From the NCBI GenBank assembly GCA_016191785.1, contig JACPVJ010000023.1, positions 1-64,000 on the forward strand: a stretch of 64,000 bases of DNA. Reading direction: 5' to 3'. The number at the start of each line of letters is the position of its first letter. The stretch's first letter is position 1. The stretch comes from Myxococcales bacterium. Its GTDB lineage: Bacteria; Myxococcota_A; Polyangia; Polyangiales; Polyangiaceae. This document shows positions 18,598 through 26,731 of this stretch, in pieces. Below the pieces are notes generated by a model. That model was not told where the DNA came from, made no database searches, and saw only the letters and a program-made list of their open reading frames with translations. Made by a program: the position numbers and the translations under genes.

Positions 18598-19893
18598 TCA
18601 GCTGCGTTTCAGCAGCCGCAGCAACTTGCCGCGCGAGACCCCCAGCTTCTCGGCGGCCGCGGTCACGTTCCCCTCGTGGGCCGCGACCGCGGCGTCCACC
18701 ACTTCCCGGGTCAGGGCGAGCCGGCCGTCATTGGCCTTGCCCAAGACCTCGCAAAGCGCCCAGAGCCGCAGCCCGGGATCGGGATCGACGCGGCGCACCG
18801 CCGCGAGCACCGCGTCGAGCTCGCGCACGTTGCTGGGCCAGGGCTCGAGCAGCAGGCGCTCGACCGCTTCGATCTCGATCTGATCCGGCGGCGGCGGGCT
18901 CGCCCCGGCGCGTGCCCAGAGCGTCTGGATGATGCTGAACAGGTCCTCGTTCCGATCCCGCAGCGCTGGCACCTCGACCCGCGCCAGCGCCAGCCGCGCC
19001 AAGAGGTCGCGCCGGAACTCGTCGCGCTCGACCATCACGTCGAGGTCGCGGTTGGTGGCAGCCACGAAGAGCACGTCCACTTTCACTGCGCGCTGCGCGC
19101 CCACCGGAAGCACCTCGCGGTTCTCGAGCAGCCGCAAGAGCTTGGCCTGCAAGTCCAGATCGAGCTCCCCGATTTCGTCGAGGAAGATCGCGCCCCCGTC
19201 GTGCGCCACCACGATGCCGGGCGACGCCGTCTTGGCATCGGAGAAAGCCCCGGCAACGTGGCCGAAGATCTGCGACTCGAACACCCCGCGAGCCACGCTG
19301 GCCACGTTGACGGCAGCGAGATTTCGATCACGCCCGAAGGCCGCGGCGACCGCCCGCGCCACCAGCTCTTTGCCGGTACCCGTCTCGCCCTGGACCAGCA
19401 CGTTGCTGGGCCGCGCGCGCTCGAAGCCGGCGATGGCTTCGGCGACTTTTCGCAACCCGAACGGGCCGACCAGGCCGCCCACGGGAGGCGCGGGCTCGAA
19501 CGAGCCCAAGAGCTTGTCGCGGTAGACCAAGAGCGTGCGGCCGATGCGCAGCGTGGCACCGGTGTCGAGGGGCACGCGCTCGCCGGGCGTCAGGCGCTGA
19601 CCGTTGATCCAGGTGCCGTTGCGCGAGCCCGCGTCGGCCACGCGCAGCACGCCGCCGGCACGATCGACCCGAAGGTGCGCGCCAGAGACCTCGCTGTCCG
19701 CGAGCCCGTGCCGCTCGAGCCAGTCGCGCCCCACCACGCTGCCCGAGTCCGGCACCGGCAGCGCTGCCGGCGTGGGGTACGCGCAAATCAACGCCGCGCG
19801 CCGGGGGCCCGCCTTGGGCTGCGCTGGGCCGCGATGCTCGATGGTGCTCGCGGCGTCGCCGGTCATCTTCGCCCGAAGGGTGCCACGAGCCAC
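18598..19893 (-). CDS. FHA-domain AAA+ (sigma-54 activator-like) regulator with altered GAFTGA loop
   Basis: The 431-residue protein has an N-terminal FHA domain (about 50-125; SRNGTWINGQRL) that should bind phosphothreonine, an AAA+ domain (Walker A GETGTGKE with Lys175, Walker B IFLDE 236-240) and a C-terminal Fis-type helix-turn-helix. The loop that contacts sigma-54 is GAFSDA (215-220) instead of GAFTGA. The adjacent kinase, whose gene converges 4 bp away, is a natural source of the phospho-signal. The GTG at 19893 or the ATG at 19866 could be the start. Confidence 0.88.
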   Translation of the reverse strand: MARGTLRAKMTGDAASTIEHRGPAQPKAGPRRAALICAYPTPAALPVPDSGSVVGRDWLERHGLADSEVSGAHLRVDRAGGVLRVADAGSRNGTWINGQRLTPGERVPLDTGATLRIGRTLLVYRDKLLGSFEPAPPVGGLVGPFGLRKVAEAIAGFERARPSNVLVQGETGTGKELVARAVAAAFGRDRNLAAVNVASVARGVFESQIFGHVAGAFSDAKTASPGIVVAHDGGAIFLDEIGELDLDLQAKLLRLLENREVLPVGAQRAVKVDVLFVAATNRDLDVMVERDEFRRDLLARLALARVEVPALRDRNEDLFSIIQTLWARAGASPPPPDQIEIEAVERLLLEPWPSNVRELDAVLAAVRRVDPDPGLRLWALCEVLGKANDGRLALTREVVDAAVAAHEGNVTAAAEKLGVSRGKLLRLLKRS

Positions 19894-19961
19894 GCGCCCG
19901 AGGGAACACCGCGCCTGCTGCGGAGCGTCGCGAGCCCCGACGGCCCGCGCCGCCGATCCGC

Positions 19962-20972
19962 TCAGAACAACGGCCTTCCGTCGAGCCCGCAGCCGGGGTC
20001 GCCCTCGGTGCAGGTGCGGGTGCTGCCCGCCACCGCCTCGCCGGTCGCGCCGGCCGGGCCGCCCCCGGTCTTTTCGGCCAGCTCGTGGCTCAGGGTGTCG
20101 AGCGCGCGCTCGTAGGCGACCACCGCGTCACTGCCGGCCGTCTCGGCCTTCGCGGCCCGCGCCGCGACCCGGACCGCCTCGAGCCGCCGGGCGCGCTTGG
20201 CAGAAACCGACCAGGCCGTCAGGTCGCTGGCACGTCGATCGAGCCGCGCGACCACGTCCAACGTGTCGAGCCGCGCCTCGAGCCCGTCCAGCGCTTCGGC
20301 GAAGGCCCGCAGCCGATCGTGACTCGGCGCCCGGGGGTCGACCGCGCCCCGCGCCGACTCGGCGGTCTGCCGGGCGGTCTGGGCGTCGGCCGCGCGCGAA
20401 CGCGCGAGGAGCGTGGCGTGGCGGCGCTCGAGGCTCTGAAGCTCGGCGCGCTTGGACTCATCGCGCTCGCGCACCAGTGAGTGCTCACGCTCGCGGAGCT
20501 CTGCGGTGACGCGCTCGTGCTGGGCGGTGCGCCCGGCCGCGTGCCACGCGCCGACCCCGCCGAGCCCCACGACCAGGGTGAGCGCCGCGCCCATCAGCCA
20601 TTCGCGACGGCGCCGGCCCGTCTCGCGACGCACCCGCAGCTGCGTGAGCTCGTGGGCGCGCACGGCGTTGTCCGCGTCGAGCCGCACCTTGGCTTCGGCT
20701 TCGATCCGGGCGACCTCGGCGGCCACGCGCTCGCGGGCCTCGATCCGCGCCCGCTCGGCGGCCTGGTCCGTCGCCTGACGCGCACGCGCGTCGGCCTCGG
20801 CCTGGGCCTGGGCCGCCAGGGCGGCCTGGGCCCGCTCGCGCTCGGCCTGTTCAGCGCGCGCGCGCTCGGCGCGATCGCGGGCTCGCTCGAAGCGTTCGCG
20901 CTCGATGCGGGCCTCCTCGATCTGGGTGAGCTCGGCGAGGGACAGGGCAACGGAGGTCTCGGTGGTGGGCAT
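19962..20972 (-). CDS. Coiled-coil membrane protein, unknown function
   Basis: The 336-residue protein is helical throughout. Residues 1-120 are Arg/Glu/Ala-rich coiled coil, one membrane helix follows at about 127-147 (WLMGAALTLVVGLGGVGAW), then a second long Arg/Glu/Ala-rich helix. The extreme C-terminus has two cysteines (TRTCTEGDPGCG). A scaffold role at the membrane is plausible; no enzyme motif is visible. The start ATG at 20972 has AAGGAGA about 7 nt upstream. It resembles the repeat protein at 1-483 in composition. Confidence 0.75.
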   Translation of the reverse strand: MPTTETSVALSLAELTQIEEARIERERFERARDRAERARAEQAERERAQAALAAQAQAEADARARQATDQAAERARIEARERVAAEVARIEAEAKVRLDADNAVRAHELTQLRVRRETGRRRREWLMGAALTLVVGLGGVGAWHAAGRTAQHERVTAELREREHSLVRERDESKRAELQSLERRHATLLARSRAADAQTARQTAESARGAVDPRAPSHDRLRAFAEALDGLEARLDTLDVVARLDRRASDLTAWSVSAKRARRLEAVRVAARAAKAETAGSDAVVAYERALDTLSHELAEKTGGGPAGATGEAVAGSTRTCTEGDPGCGLDGRPLF

Positions 20973-21047
20973 GCGGGTCTCCTTCTCGAAGACCCCCCAT
21001 TGCAGCCGGCATGCCGGGTCGATTTCCCGAGAAAAGCCCTGACTTTC

Positions 21048-21092
21048 ATCGATCGCGATCGCGATCGACGGACGGGATCACGATCGCGATCA
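21048..21092. repeat. GATCGCGATC palindromic array after mutM
   Basis: Two blocks, each containing the self-complementary GATCGCGATC, are separated by about 10 nt, and the right block overlaps the mutM stop codon. On the mutM strand they can pair with each other into a stem of 10 bp or more, so a terminator or 3'-end hairpin is likely. The core GCGATCGC is also a frequent palindrome in some genomes, so chance enrichment in GC-rich DNA must be considered. Confidence 0.45.
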
Positions 21093-21902
21093 GCGCTGGC
21101 AACGGGGACAGAAGCACGACGACCGCTGGCCAATCAGGACCCGACGGATCGGCTGGCCGCAGGCAGGGCACGGCTCGCCGCCGCGACCGTAAACTTGATG
21201 CTGGTCTTGATAGCTCCCGCTGCCCCCGTCGGGTCGGACGAAGTCGTCGATACTGGAGCCACCGGCGGCCATTCCGGCTTCGAGCACCCGGACGATGCCC
21301 CGCGCCAAGCGGTCGCACTCGATCCGCGTGAGCGAGCGCGCGCGACGCGTGGGCTTCACGGCGGCGAGGAACAGCGCCTCGTCGGCGTAGATGTTGCCGA
21401 CGCCCGCCAGCACCTTCTGATCGAGCAACACGGTCTTGATCGCTGCGGTGCGCCGGCGGGCGCTCTGGAACAGATGCTCGCCGGTGATCGAGAGCGCGTC
21501 GGGGCCCAGCTTGTCCAGGCGCGGGTCGCTCTTGCCGGGCGCGAGCCAGCGCACCTTGCCGAACTTGCGCGCGTCTCGGAACAAGAGATCGGGCCCCCGG
21601 TCGGCGAACGAGAGCACCAGGTGGGTGTGCGCGTCGGGGGCGCGGGCGGCGGACGACCAGAGCTGCCCGGTCATCCCCAGGTGGAGCAGCAGCCGCGAGC
21701 CGTCGTCGAGAGTGGCCACAAGGTACTTGCCCAGACGCTCGAGCCGCTGGACCACTCGCCCTTCGAGTCGCATTCGCAAGGTCTTCGGCGGGGTGAGAAA
21801 GAAGGCGCTGGGGCGGGTCGTCGCGACCGCCGTCACCCTGCGACCCACCAAGAGCCCTGTCACGGCGCGGCGGGTGACCTCGACCTCGGGAAGCTCGGGC
21901 AT
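21090..21902 (-). CDS. mutM: Formamidopyrimidine-DNA glycosylase (Fpg)
   Basis: The protein removes oxidised purines such as 8-oxoguanine from DNA. The start is fixed by the family: mature Fpg begins PELPEVE, with Pro2 as the catalytic amine. The ATG at 21902 gives exactly MPELPEVEVTRR, so a TTG one codon upstream is rejected. Other landmarks are LGKYLVATL, HLGMTGQL, GVGNIYADEALF and a C-terminal zinc finger (CPACGQPIRR ... CFCPRC). At 270 residues it has normal length. The ATG overlaps the stop of the upstream gene as TGATG, so the two are translationally coupled. Confidence 0.97.
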   Translation of the reverse strand: MPELPEVEVTRRAVTGLLVGRRVTAVATTRPSAFFLTPPKTLRMRLEGRVVQRLERLGKYLVATLDDGSRLLLHLGMTGQLWSSAARAPDAHTHLVLSFADRGPDLLFRDARKFGKVRWLAPGKSDPRLDKLGPDALSITGEHLFQSARRRTAAIKTVLLDQKVLAGVGNIYADEALFLAAVKPTRRARSLTRIECDRLARGIVRVLEAGMAAGGSSIDDFVRPDGGSGSYQDQHQVYGRGGEPCPACGQPIRRVLIGQRSSCFCPRCQR

Positions 21903-23110
21903 CAATTCTGGGCGGTAACCACCCGCGGCTTGCGCACCAGATAGAAGAAGTCACGGAGCGAGCGCTTGCGGATGTACTCGTCCTCGTCGAACTCGAACCC
22001 GGAGGCCAGCGGCACCGCCTTGCGGGGGCCGCCCGGCTCTTTCGGCTCGAACAGCACGAACTTGGGATAGCTCCAGTTCACGTCGAGCTGACCGACGGTG
22101 ACCGCGCCGGCGTGGCGCATGCCGTCGGCAATGGCCTTGGCGGTGGTGTGGTTGCTGATGCCCACGTAGAGCACCTTGCGAGTCGCATCGACCCCGATCG
22201 CCGAGCGGCGGATCACGGTCTCGCCGTCCAGCGTGGCGCCCCACAGCCGCGTCTCGGGGTCGGCCAGGCCCGGGTGGATCTTCTGGTCTTCGTACATGCA
22301 GCCGGGCATCTGACGGAACCAGGTGATCTTGGGCTCGGAGACCGCGATCTTCTTCCAGGTGGCGAGGGTGACGGTGCCGTCGTCGAGCTGGGCCATGGTG
22401 CAGGCGGTCTCCCGAGGCTTCACCAGGGTGGTGCCGTCGTACTTCATGCCGAAGTAACCGTGCTCCGTCATGAAGCCACCGTTGAACGCACCGAGCAGCT
22501 CTTCGTGGTCTTCGTCGGGCACGCGCGCCTTGCGCGCCAGGGCCTTCGACTCTTTCTCCAGGCTGAAGGGCTCGCGGTAGCCGGGCATGGCCTGCAGCCG
22601 CGTGCGCTCGAGATCTACGGCGACCACGAACACCTCGGCCCACGAGCGGTTCTTGTCGGGGTGAAGCAGCGTCTTGTACATGAACGCGGGCTCGTCGGGC
22701 CGGCGCGGGTCCTTGATCTTGACCCACTTGCCGTCACCCGGCGCCGACCACTTCTCGTGGATGGGACCGACGTCGGTCAGCTGCCACTCGGGGGCGGCGC
22801 TGTCCCCGGCTCCGGCGTCCGCGGGCTTGGCCTCTTCGGCCGGCACGTCCCAATAGGCCTTGGGCTTGTCGTCCTTGCGGTACCAGCGATTGAAGCGGTC
22901 CTCGACGCCGTAGACGAAGTCCTCGAGCTTGGCGACGTTGTCGGTGCCGACCACCGCGCGCAGCGTGTTGGCGATCAGGGGGCCGAGCCAGGGGATGTGG
23001 TGCACCGCGAGCCACAGCCCGACGACCACCACCGGCACCGCCACCAGCAGGGTGGTGAGAACCCGGCGTCGCCGGCCTTTGCGCTTGGCCTTGGGGGGGG
23101 TCGAGCCCAT
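21902..23110 (-). CDS. Membrane-anchored phosphodiester-glycosidase-like (NAGPA family) protein
   Basis: The 402-residue protein has a basic N-terminus and one membrane helix (about 17-37), so the rest is probably periplasmic. The C-terminal domain has the GAFNGGF motif, a later QLDVNWS segment and RSAIGVD, typical of the NAGPA/phosphodiester glycosidase family. That family includes an enzyme that uncovers mannose-6-phosphate in animals and bacterial exopolysaccharide-associated proteins. The bacterial substrate is unknown. TACGAT is 9 nt before the ATG. Co-translation with mutM has no obvious functional logic. Confidence 0.78.
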   Translation of the reverse strand: MGSTPPKAKRKGRRRRVLTTLLVAVPVVVVGLWLAVHHIPWLGPLIANTLRAVVGTDNVAKLEDFVYGVEDRFNRWYRKDDKPKAYWDVPAEEAKPADAGAGDSAAPEWQLTDVGPIHEKWSAPGDGKWVKIKDPRRPDEPAFMYKTLLHPDKNRSWAEVFVVAVDLERTRLQAMPGYREPFSLEKESKALARKARVPDEDHEELLGAFNGGFMTEHGYFGMKYDGTTLVKPRETACTMAQLDDGTVTLATWKKIAVSEPKITWFRQMPGCMYEDQKIHPGLADPETRLWGATLDGETVIRRSAIGVDATRKVLYVGISNHTTAKAIADGMRHAGAVTVGQLDVNWSYPKFVLFEPKEPGGPRKAVPLASGFEFDEDEYIRKRSLRDFFYLVRKPRVVTAQN

Positions 23111-23189
23111 GCGGGCGCGATCGTAGCCATGAACGCCAAGACACGCCCGTTTGTGGCGAAACGCCCCCCCGGGTTAAGAACGGGGCTGA

Positions 23190-26100
23190 ATGCTCCGAGG
23201 GTCCACTCGCCACGCCCCGGCCTTGGCCGTGGCCCTCGCGGCAGCCGCGCTCGCGGTGCCGTCGGGCGCGGACGAGCCGAAGCCGGCTGGCACTCCTCGA
23301 GCCACCGCCGACCCGGAAGAGTCGGAGGTCGGGCGCGTCCCCGAGCTTTCGCCCGCGCCAGGGCTGAGCGCGCTCTTCGGGAGAACCATCACGCGGGTCG
23401 AGGTGCTGCCAGTGGGCGGCCGCTGGGAAGAGCGCCCCACCTTGCGCTTCGTGCGCGCCGGCGACACGCTGACCAGCGAGCTGGCCCGGCGCGCGATGCT
23501 CGAGCTGACGGACACCGGCCGCTTCGCCAACGTGAGCGCGGACGCCGAAGCCGACGGCAGCGGCGTCGCCCTGAGGCTGAAGGTGGTTCCTCGCCGGATC
23601 GTGGCCAGCATCCGCGTCGCCGGAGGCGTGCTCGACACCGACGAGACGCTGCGGACGGCACGGGTCCAGAGCGGCTCGGAGGTGACGGCAGCCGAGCTGG
23701 CGAGCATCGCGCGCCGGGTCCAGGCGAAGTACGTTCTGCGGGGGCACCCCGCCGCTGCGGTGCGGATCGACGCCATCGACACCGACGACCCGCTGCGGGT
23801 GGTGTTGCTCTTGGACATCGTGCCGGGGGAGCCCCGACGGGTGGCGAAGCGACGGTTCTTGGTCTGGCCGAGCCCGACGGTCGAAGGCCTGTCCGAGGTG
23901 CTGTCGAGCTACGCCGTCGGAGTGCGGGACCGCGCGGACGACGACGAGCTGACCATTGCCAATCGCGAGCTCGAGAAGACGCTCCGGACGCGCGGCTGGC
24001 ACCGGGCCGTCGTCAGCCACTCGCTGGCCCCCACGGCCACGGGCACCGAGCTACGGGTCGACGTGAAGGCGGGCCCGCTGGTTCGGCTCAAGTTCGAGGG
24101 CATCCAGCGCTTCGACTCGAGCCAGATCGAGCGCACGCTGGAGCTCGAAAAGGGCGACGACCGAAGCCCGACCGCCCTGGCCGAGCGGATCGCGAAGTTC
24201 TACGTCGAGCGCGGGTTCTTGGACGTCGAGGTGAAGAGCGAAGAGCGCGGAGCGGCGGACGCCCCCATCCACGATCTGGTCTTCAAGGTGCGCGAGCACG
24301 CGCAGATCCGGGTCGTGGGTCGCGAGTATCCGTGCCTCACCGGCTCGCGCAGCGCCCGCGAGGTCGGCAGCGAGGTGGACAGCTTCTTGTCGGAAGAGCT
24401 GCCCGGCAGCGGCATCTTGTCCAGCGTGGACCCGCGGGTGATGGATCAGACCTTCGGACCCTTGGGCACCACCGGCGCCCGCCCCGTGCCCTTCGAGCCG
24501 AACCCGTGGATGACCTACGTGCCCGAGGTCTACGAGCGGGCGATGAAGCACCTGCAGGACTTGTATCGCTCCGAGGGCTACCTCTCGGCCACGGTGGGCC
24601 CGGCTCAGCTCTTGCGCCGGCGCTGCGATCCGCACTCCCCCGCTGGGCGATGCGTGCCGATCGGCCCGCGCAAACGGCCGAAGACCGCCTGCACCCACGA
24701 CGAGGTGGGCTTGCCTCAGGAAGAGCCGCCCCCCGACGCGGCCCTGCTCTGCGTGCCCGATCCCAAGAAGGGCGTGACCTGCGAACCGGACGCCGTGCTG
24801 CACCTGCCGATCAAGCTCGGGCCGCGCACTTACCTGTACGACGTCGCGTTCGAGGGCAACAAGCTGATCGTCGAGAAAGAGCTCGAGGAGCTGGCCGAGC
24901 TGTCACTCGGAAAGCCCGCCTCGCAGGTCGAGCTCGACAAGGCACGACGACGCCTGCTCGATGCCTACGCGGAAGAGGGCTTCGCCTTCGCCGAGGTCGA
25001 CGCGGCGATGGAGCTGTCCCCCGATCGAACCCGCGCGCGGGCCGTGTTCACCATCAGCGAGCGCGAGCGCGTCAAGGTGTCGCGGATCGTGATCGTGGGT
25101 GCGCGGGTCACCAACGAGAGCCTGATCCGCAGCCGCGTGGCCCTCGAGGTCGGGAACTACTTTCGGCGCAGCGACGTGCGCAAGACGGAAGAGCGGCTGG
25201 CTTCGCTCGGAGTGTTCGGCACCGTCACGGTGGGGCTCGAAGACCCGTACGTGCCGGCGAAGGAAAAGGCCGTGGTGATCACGGTGCAAGAGCGGATGCC
25301 ACAGTACTTGGACATCCGGCCCGGGTTCTCGACCGGCGAGGGGTTCCGCATCGCCTTCGAGTACGGCCACCGCAACCTGGGCGGCGAGGCCATTCCGCTC
25401 ACCCTGCGTGTGCAGCTCGGCTACCTGCCGAACGAGCTGATCTTGGAAGAGGACGTTCGCAAGAAGTACGACGAGCTGGACGTCGGGCAGCGGCTCGAGC
25501 GGCGCAACAGCGCTTTGATTGAGTTCCCCGACGTCGGGCTCGGCCCGCTCTTTCGCCTCTCGGTCGAGGGGCTCGACGTTCGGGACAACGCGCGAGACTT
25601 CGGGCTGACCAAGGACGCCGGCATCGTCACCCTGACCTACCGCCCGGTGCGGCAGTTCTCGGCGTTCGTCGGCGGCTCACTCGAGCTGAACGACGCCAGC
25701 ATCTTCGGCAGCGAGCAGAAGGGCGCGCTCGAGCAGTACGTGCAGTCCAACCCGCGTCGCGCGGGTCTGTTCCGGGTCCCGGAAGGCACGACACTGGCGG
25801 TGGCCGAGCGCATCGGCTTCTCGTGGGATCGCCGCGACAACCCGCTGGGCGCCACCCAAGGCACGTTGCTCACGTCGAGCATCGAGCACGTCCGCGCCAC
25901 GCCGTTCGGGGGCGAAGAGGCCGGCGAGGGCGTGTTCGACGCGACCACCAGCCAGTTCTTGCGACTCACGCAGCGCGTGGCCGGCTACGTGCGACTCGGC
26001 AAGAAGGGGCTGGCGCTGGCCGGAAGCGTACGCTGGGGCATGAACAAGCAGCTGATCGACCGCTCTCGCACCTATCCCGACCGGCTGTTCTTCCTGGGCG

Positions 26101-26507
26101 GCGTCGACTCGGTTCGCGGCTTCACCCAAGACTCGATGATCCCCGAGGACATCGCGCAGCAGCTGCTCGACCCGAGCAGCGGCCTTCAGCTGAACCAGGT
26201 CGTGATCCGCGGCGGCGATGCCTTCGTGAACCCGAGGCTCGAGCTGCGCATCCCGCTCTCGGGGAACGTGCAGACCGGACTCTTCCTGGACTCTGGCAAC
26301 CTCTGGCGCGACCCGCAGAAGGTCAACCCGCTGAGCCTGCGCTACGCGGTCGGCAGCGGGCTTCGCATCAGCACGCCGATCGGTCCGCTGGTGTTCGACT
26401 ACGGGTTCAACGTCGACCGGATGCTCGATCAGCTCTACCCCGAGCGCACGCGGCAGCGGTTCTGGGAACCGCTCGGGGCGTTCCACTTCAGCATCGGCCT
26501 GTTCTGA
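23190..26507 (+). CDS. Omp85-family outer-membrane assembly protein (BamA/TamA-like)
   Basis: The 1105-residue protein has a signal peptide (ALAVALAAAALAVPSGA), at least four POTRA-like repeats (about 50-380 and 540-700; for example LVRLKFEGIQRFDSSQIERT, YLYDVAFEGNKLIVEKELEE) and a C-terminal 16-strand-type barrel with the lid-lock motif VRGF (975-978). It should insert or translocate proteins or other cargo at the outer membrane. It is about 300 residues longer than E. coli BamA. The excess includes a Cys-rich insert (about 375-540) between POTRA domains. It is divergent from the glycosidase-like gene. Confidence 0.9.
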   Translation: MLRGSTRHAPALAVALAAAALAVPSGADEPKPAGTPRATADPEESEVGRVPELSPAPGLSALFGRTITRVEVLPVGGRWEERPTLRFVRAGDTLTSELARRAMLELTDTGRFANVSADAEADGSGVALRLKVVPRRIVASIRVAGGVLDTDETLRTARVQSGSEVTAAELASIARRVQAKYVLRGHPAAAVRIDAIDTDDPLRVVLLLDIVPGEPRRVAKRRFLVWPSPTVEGLSEVLSSYAVGVRDRADDDELTIANRELEKTLRTRGWHRAVVSHSLAPTATGTELRVDVKAGPLVRLKFEGIQRFDSSQIERTLELEKGDDRSPTALAERIAKFYVERGFLDVEVKSEERGAADAPIHDLVFKVREHAQIRVVGREYPCLTGSRSAREVGSEVDSFLSEELPGSGILSSVDPRVMDQTFGPLGTTGARPVPFEPNPWMTYVPEVYERAMKHLQDLYRSEGYLSATVGPAQLLRRRCDPHSPAGRCVPIGPRKRPKTACTHDEVGLPQEEPPPDAALLCVPDPKKGVTCEPDAVLHLPIKLGPRTYLYDVAFEGNKLIVEKELEELAELSLGKPASQVELDKARRRLLDAYAEEGFAFAEVDAAMELSPDRTRARAVFTISERERVKVSRIVIVGARVTNESLIRSRVALEVGNYFRRSDVRKTEERLASLGVFGTVTVGLEDPYVPAKEKAVVITVQERMPQYLDIRPGFSTGEGFRIAFEYGHRNLGGEAIPLTLRVQLGYLPNELILEEDVRKKYDELDVGQRLERRNSALIEFPDVGLGPLFRLSVEGLDVRDNARDFGLTKDAGIVTLTYRPVRQFSAFVGGSLELNDASIFGSEQKGALEQYVQSNPRRAGLFRVPEGTTLAVAERIGFSWDRRDNPLGATQGTLLTSSIEHVRATPFGGEEAGEGVFDATTSQFLRLTQRVAGYVRLGKKGLALAGSVRWGMNKQLIDRSRTYPDRLFFLGGVDSVRGFTQDSMIPEDIAQQLLDPSSGLQLNQVVIRGGDAFVNPRLELRIPLSGNVQTGLFLDSGNLWRDPQKVNPLSLRYAVGSGLRISTPIGPLVFDYGFNVDRMLDQLYPERTRQRFWEPLGAFHFSIGLF

Positions 26508-26510
26508 CGC

Positions 26511-26526
26511 TGGCACGGTCGATGCA
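26511..26526 (+). promoter_or_regulatory. Sigma-54-type -24/-12 promoter
   Basis: TGGCACGGTCGATGCA matches the sigma-54 consensus TGGCACGnnnnTTGCW at every defined base but one, with correct GG-GC spacing. The predicted transcription start (about 26537) falls just before the AGGGAGG ribosome site and the ATG at 26554, so its placement fits the small gene exactly. It lies 3 bp after the stop of the Omp85 gene. Confidence 0.6.
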
Positions 26527-26553
26527 GCGATACCGGCCCGAGGGAGGTCGCGT

Positions 26554-26706
26554 ATGACCCAGGGAACCGACGTCGTCGATCAAGAAATCCGTCACTCACT
26601 CCGGGTGATCAAGACCGAGCGCAACTTGAAGCTGGTGGCGTTCGTCATCGTGGCCGTCGGCGCCGTGGCGATGCTCTTCGTGGGGGCGTACCTGGGTCTG
26701 GTGTGA
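26554..26706 (+). CDS. 50-residue single-span membrane protein
   Basis: The ATG at 26554 has a strong ribosome site, AGGGAGG, 7 nt upstream. The product has a charged N-terminal half (DVVDQEIRHSLRVIKTERN) and one membrane helix (LVAFVIVAVGAVAMLFVGAYLG, residues 27-48), and ends at a TGA at 26706. Charges suggest an N-in orientation. Third positions are GC-rich as in real genes here. It lies behind a sigma-54-like promoter and between the Omp85 gene and a convergent lipoprotein gene. No family is recognised; stress-induced small membrane proteins are a possible analogy only. Confidence 0.7.
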   Translation: MTQGTDVVDQEIRHSLRVIKTERNLKLVAFVIVAVGAVAMLFVGAYLGLV

Positions 26707-26731
26707 TCCGCGCCACCCGTCGCAGAATGCC

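Noticed and set aside
22112-25522. Long forward frame of about 1136 codons across 22112-25522
   Set aside because: It is antisense to the phosphodiester-glycosidase-like gene and out of frame with the Omp85 gene. Its sequence is Arg/Gly/Ala-rich without domains; GC-rich DNA creates such frames.
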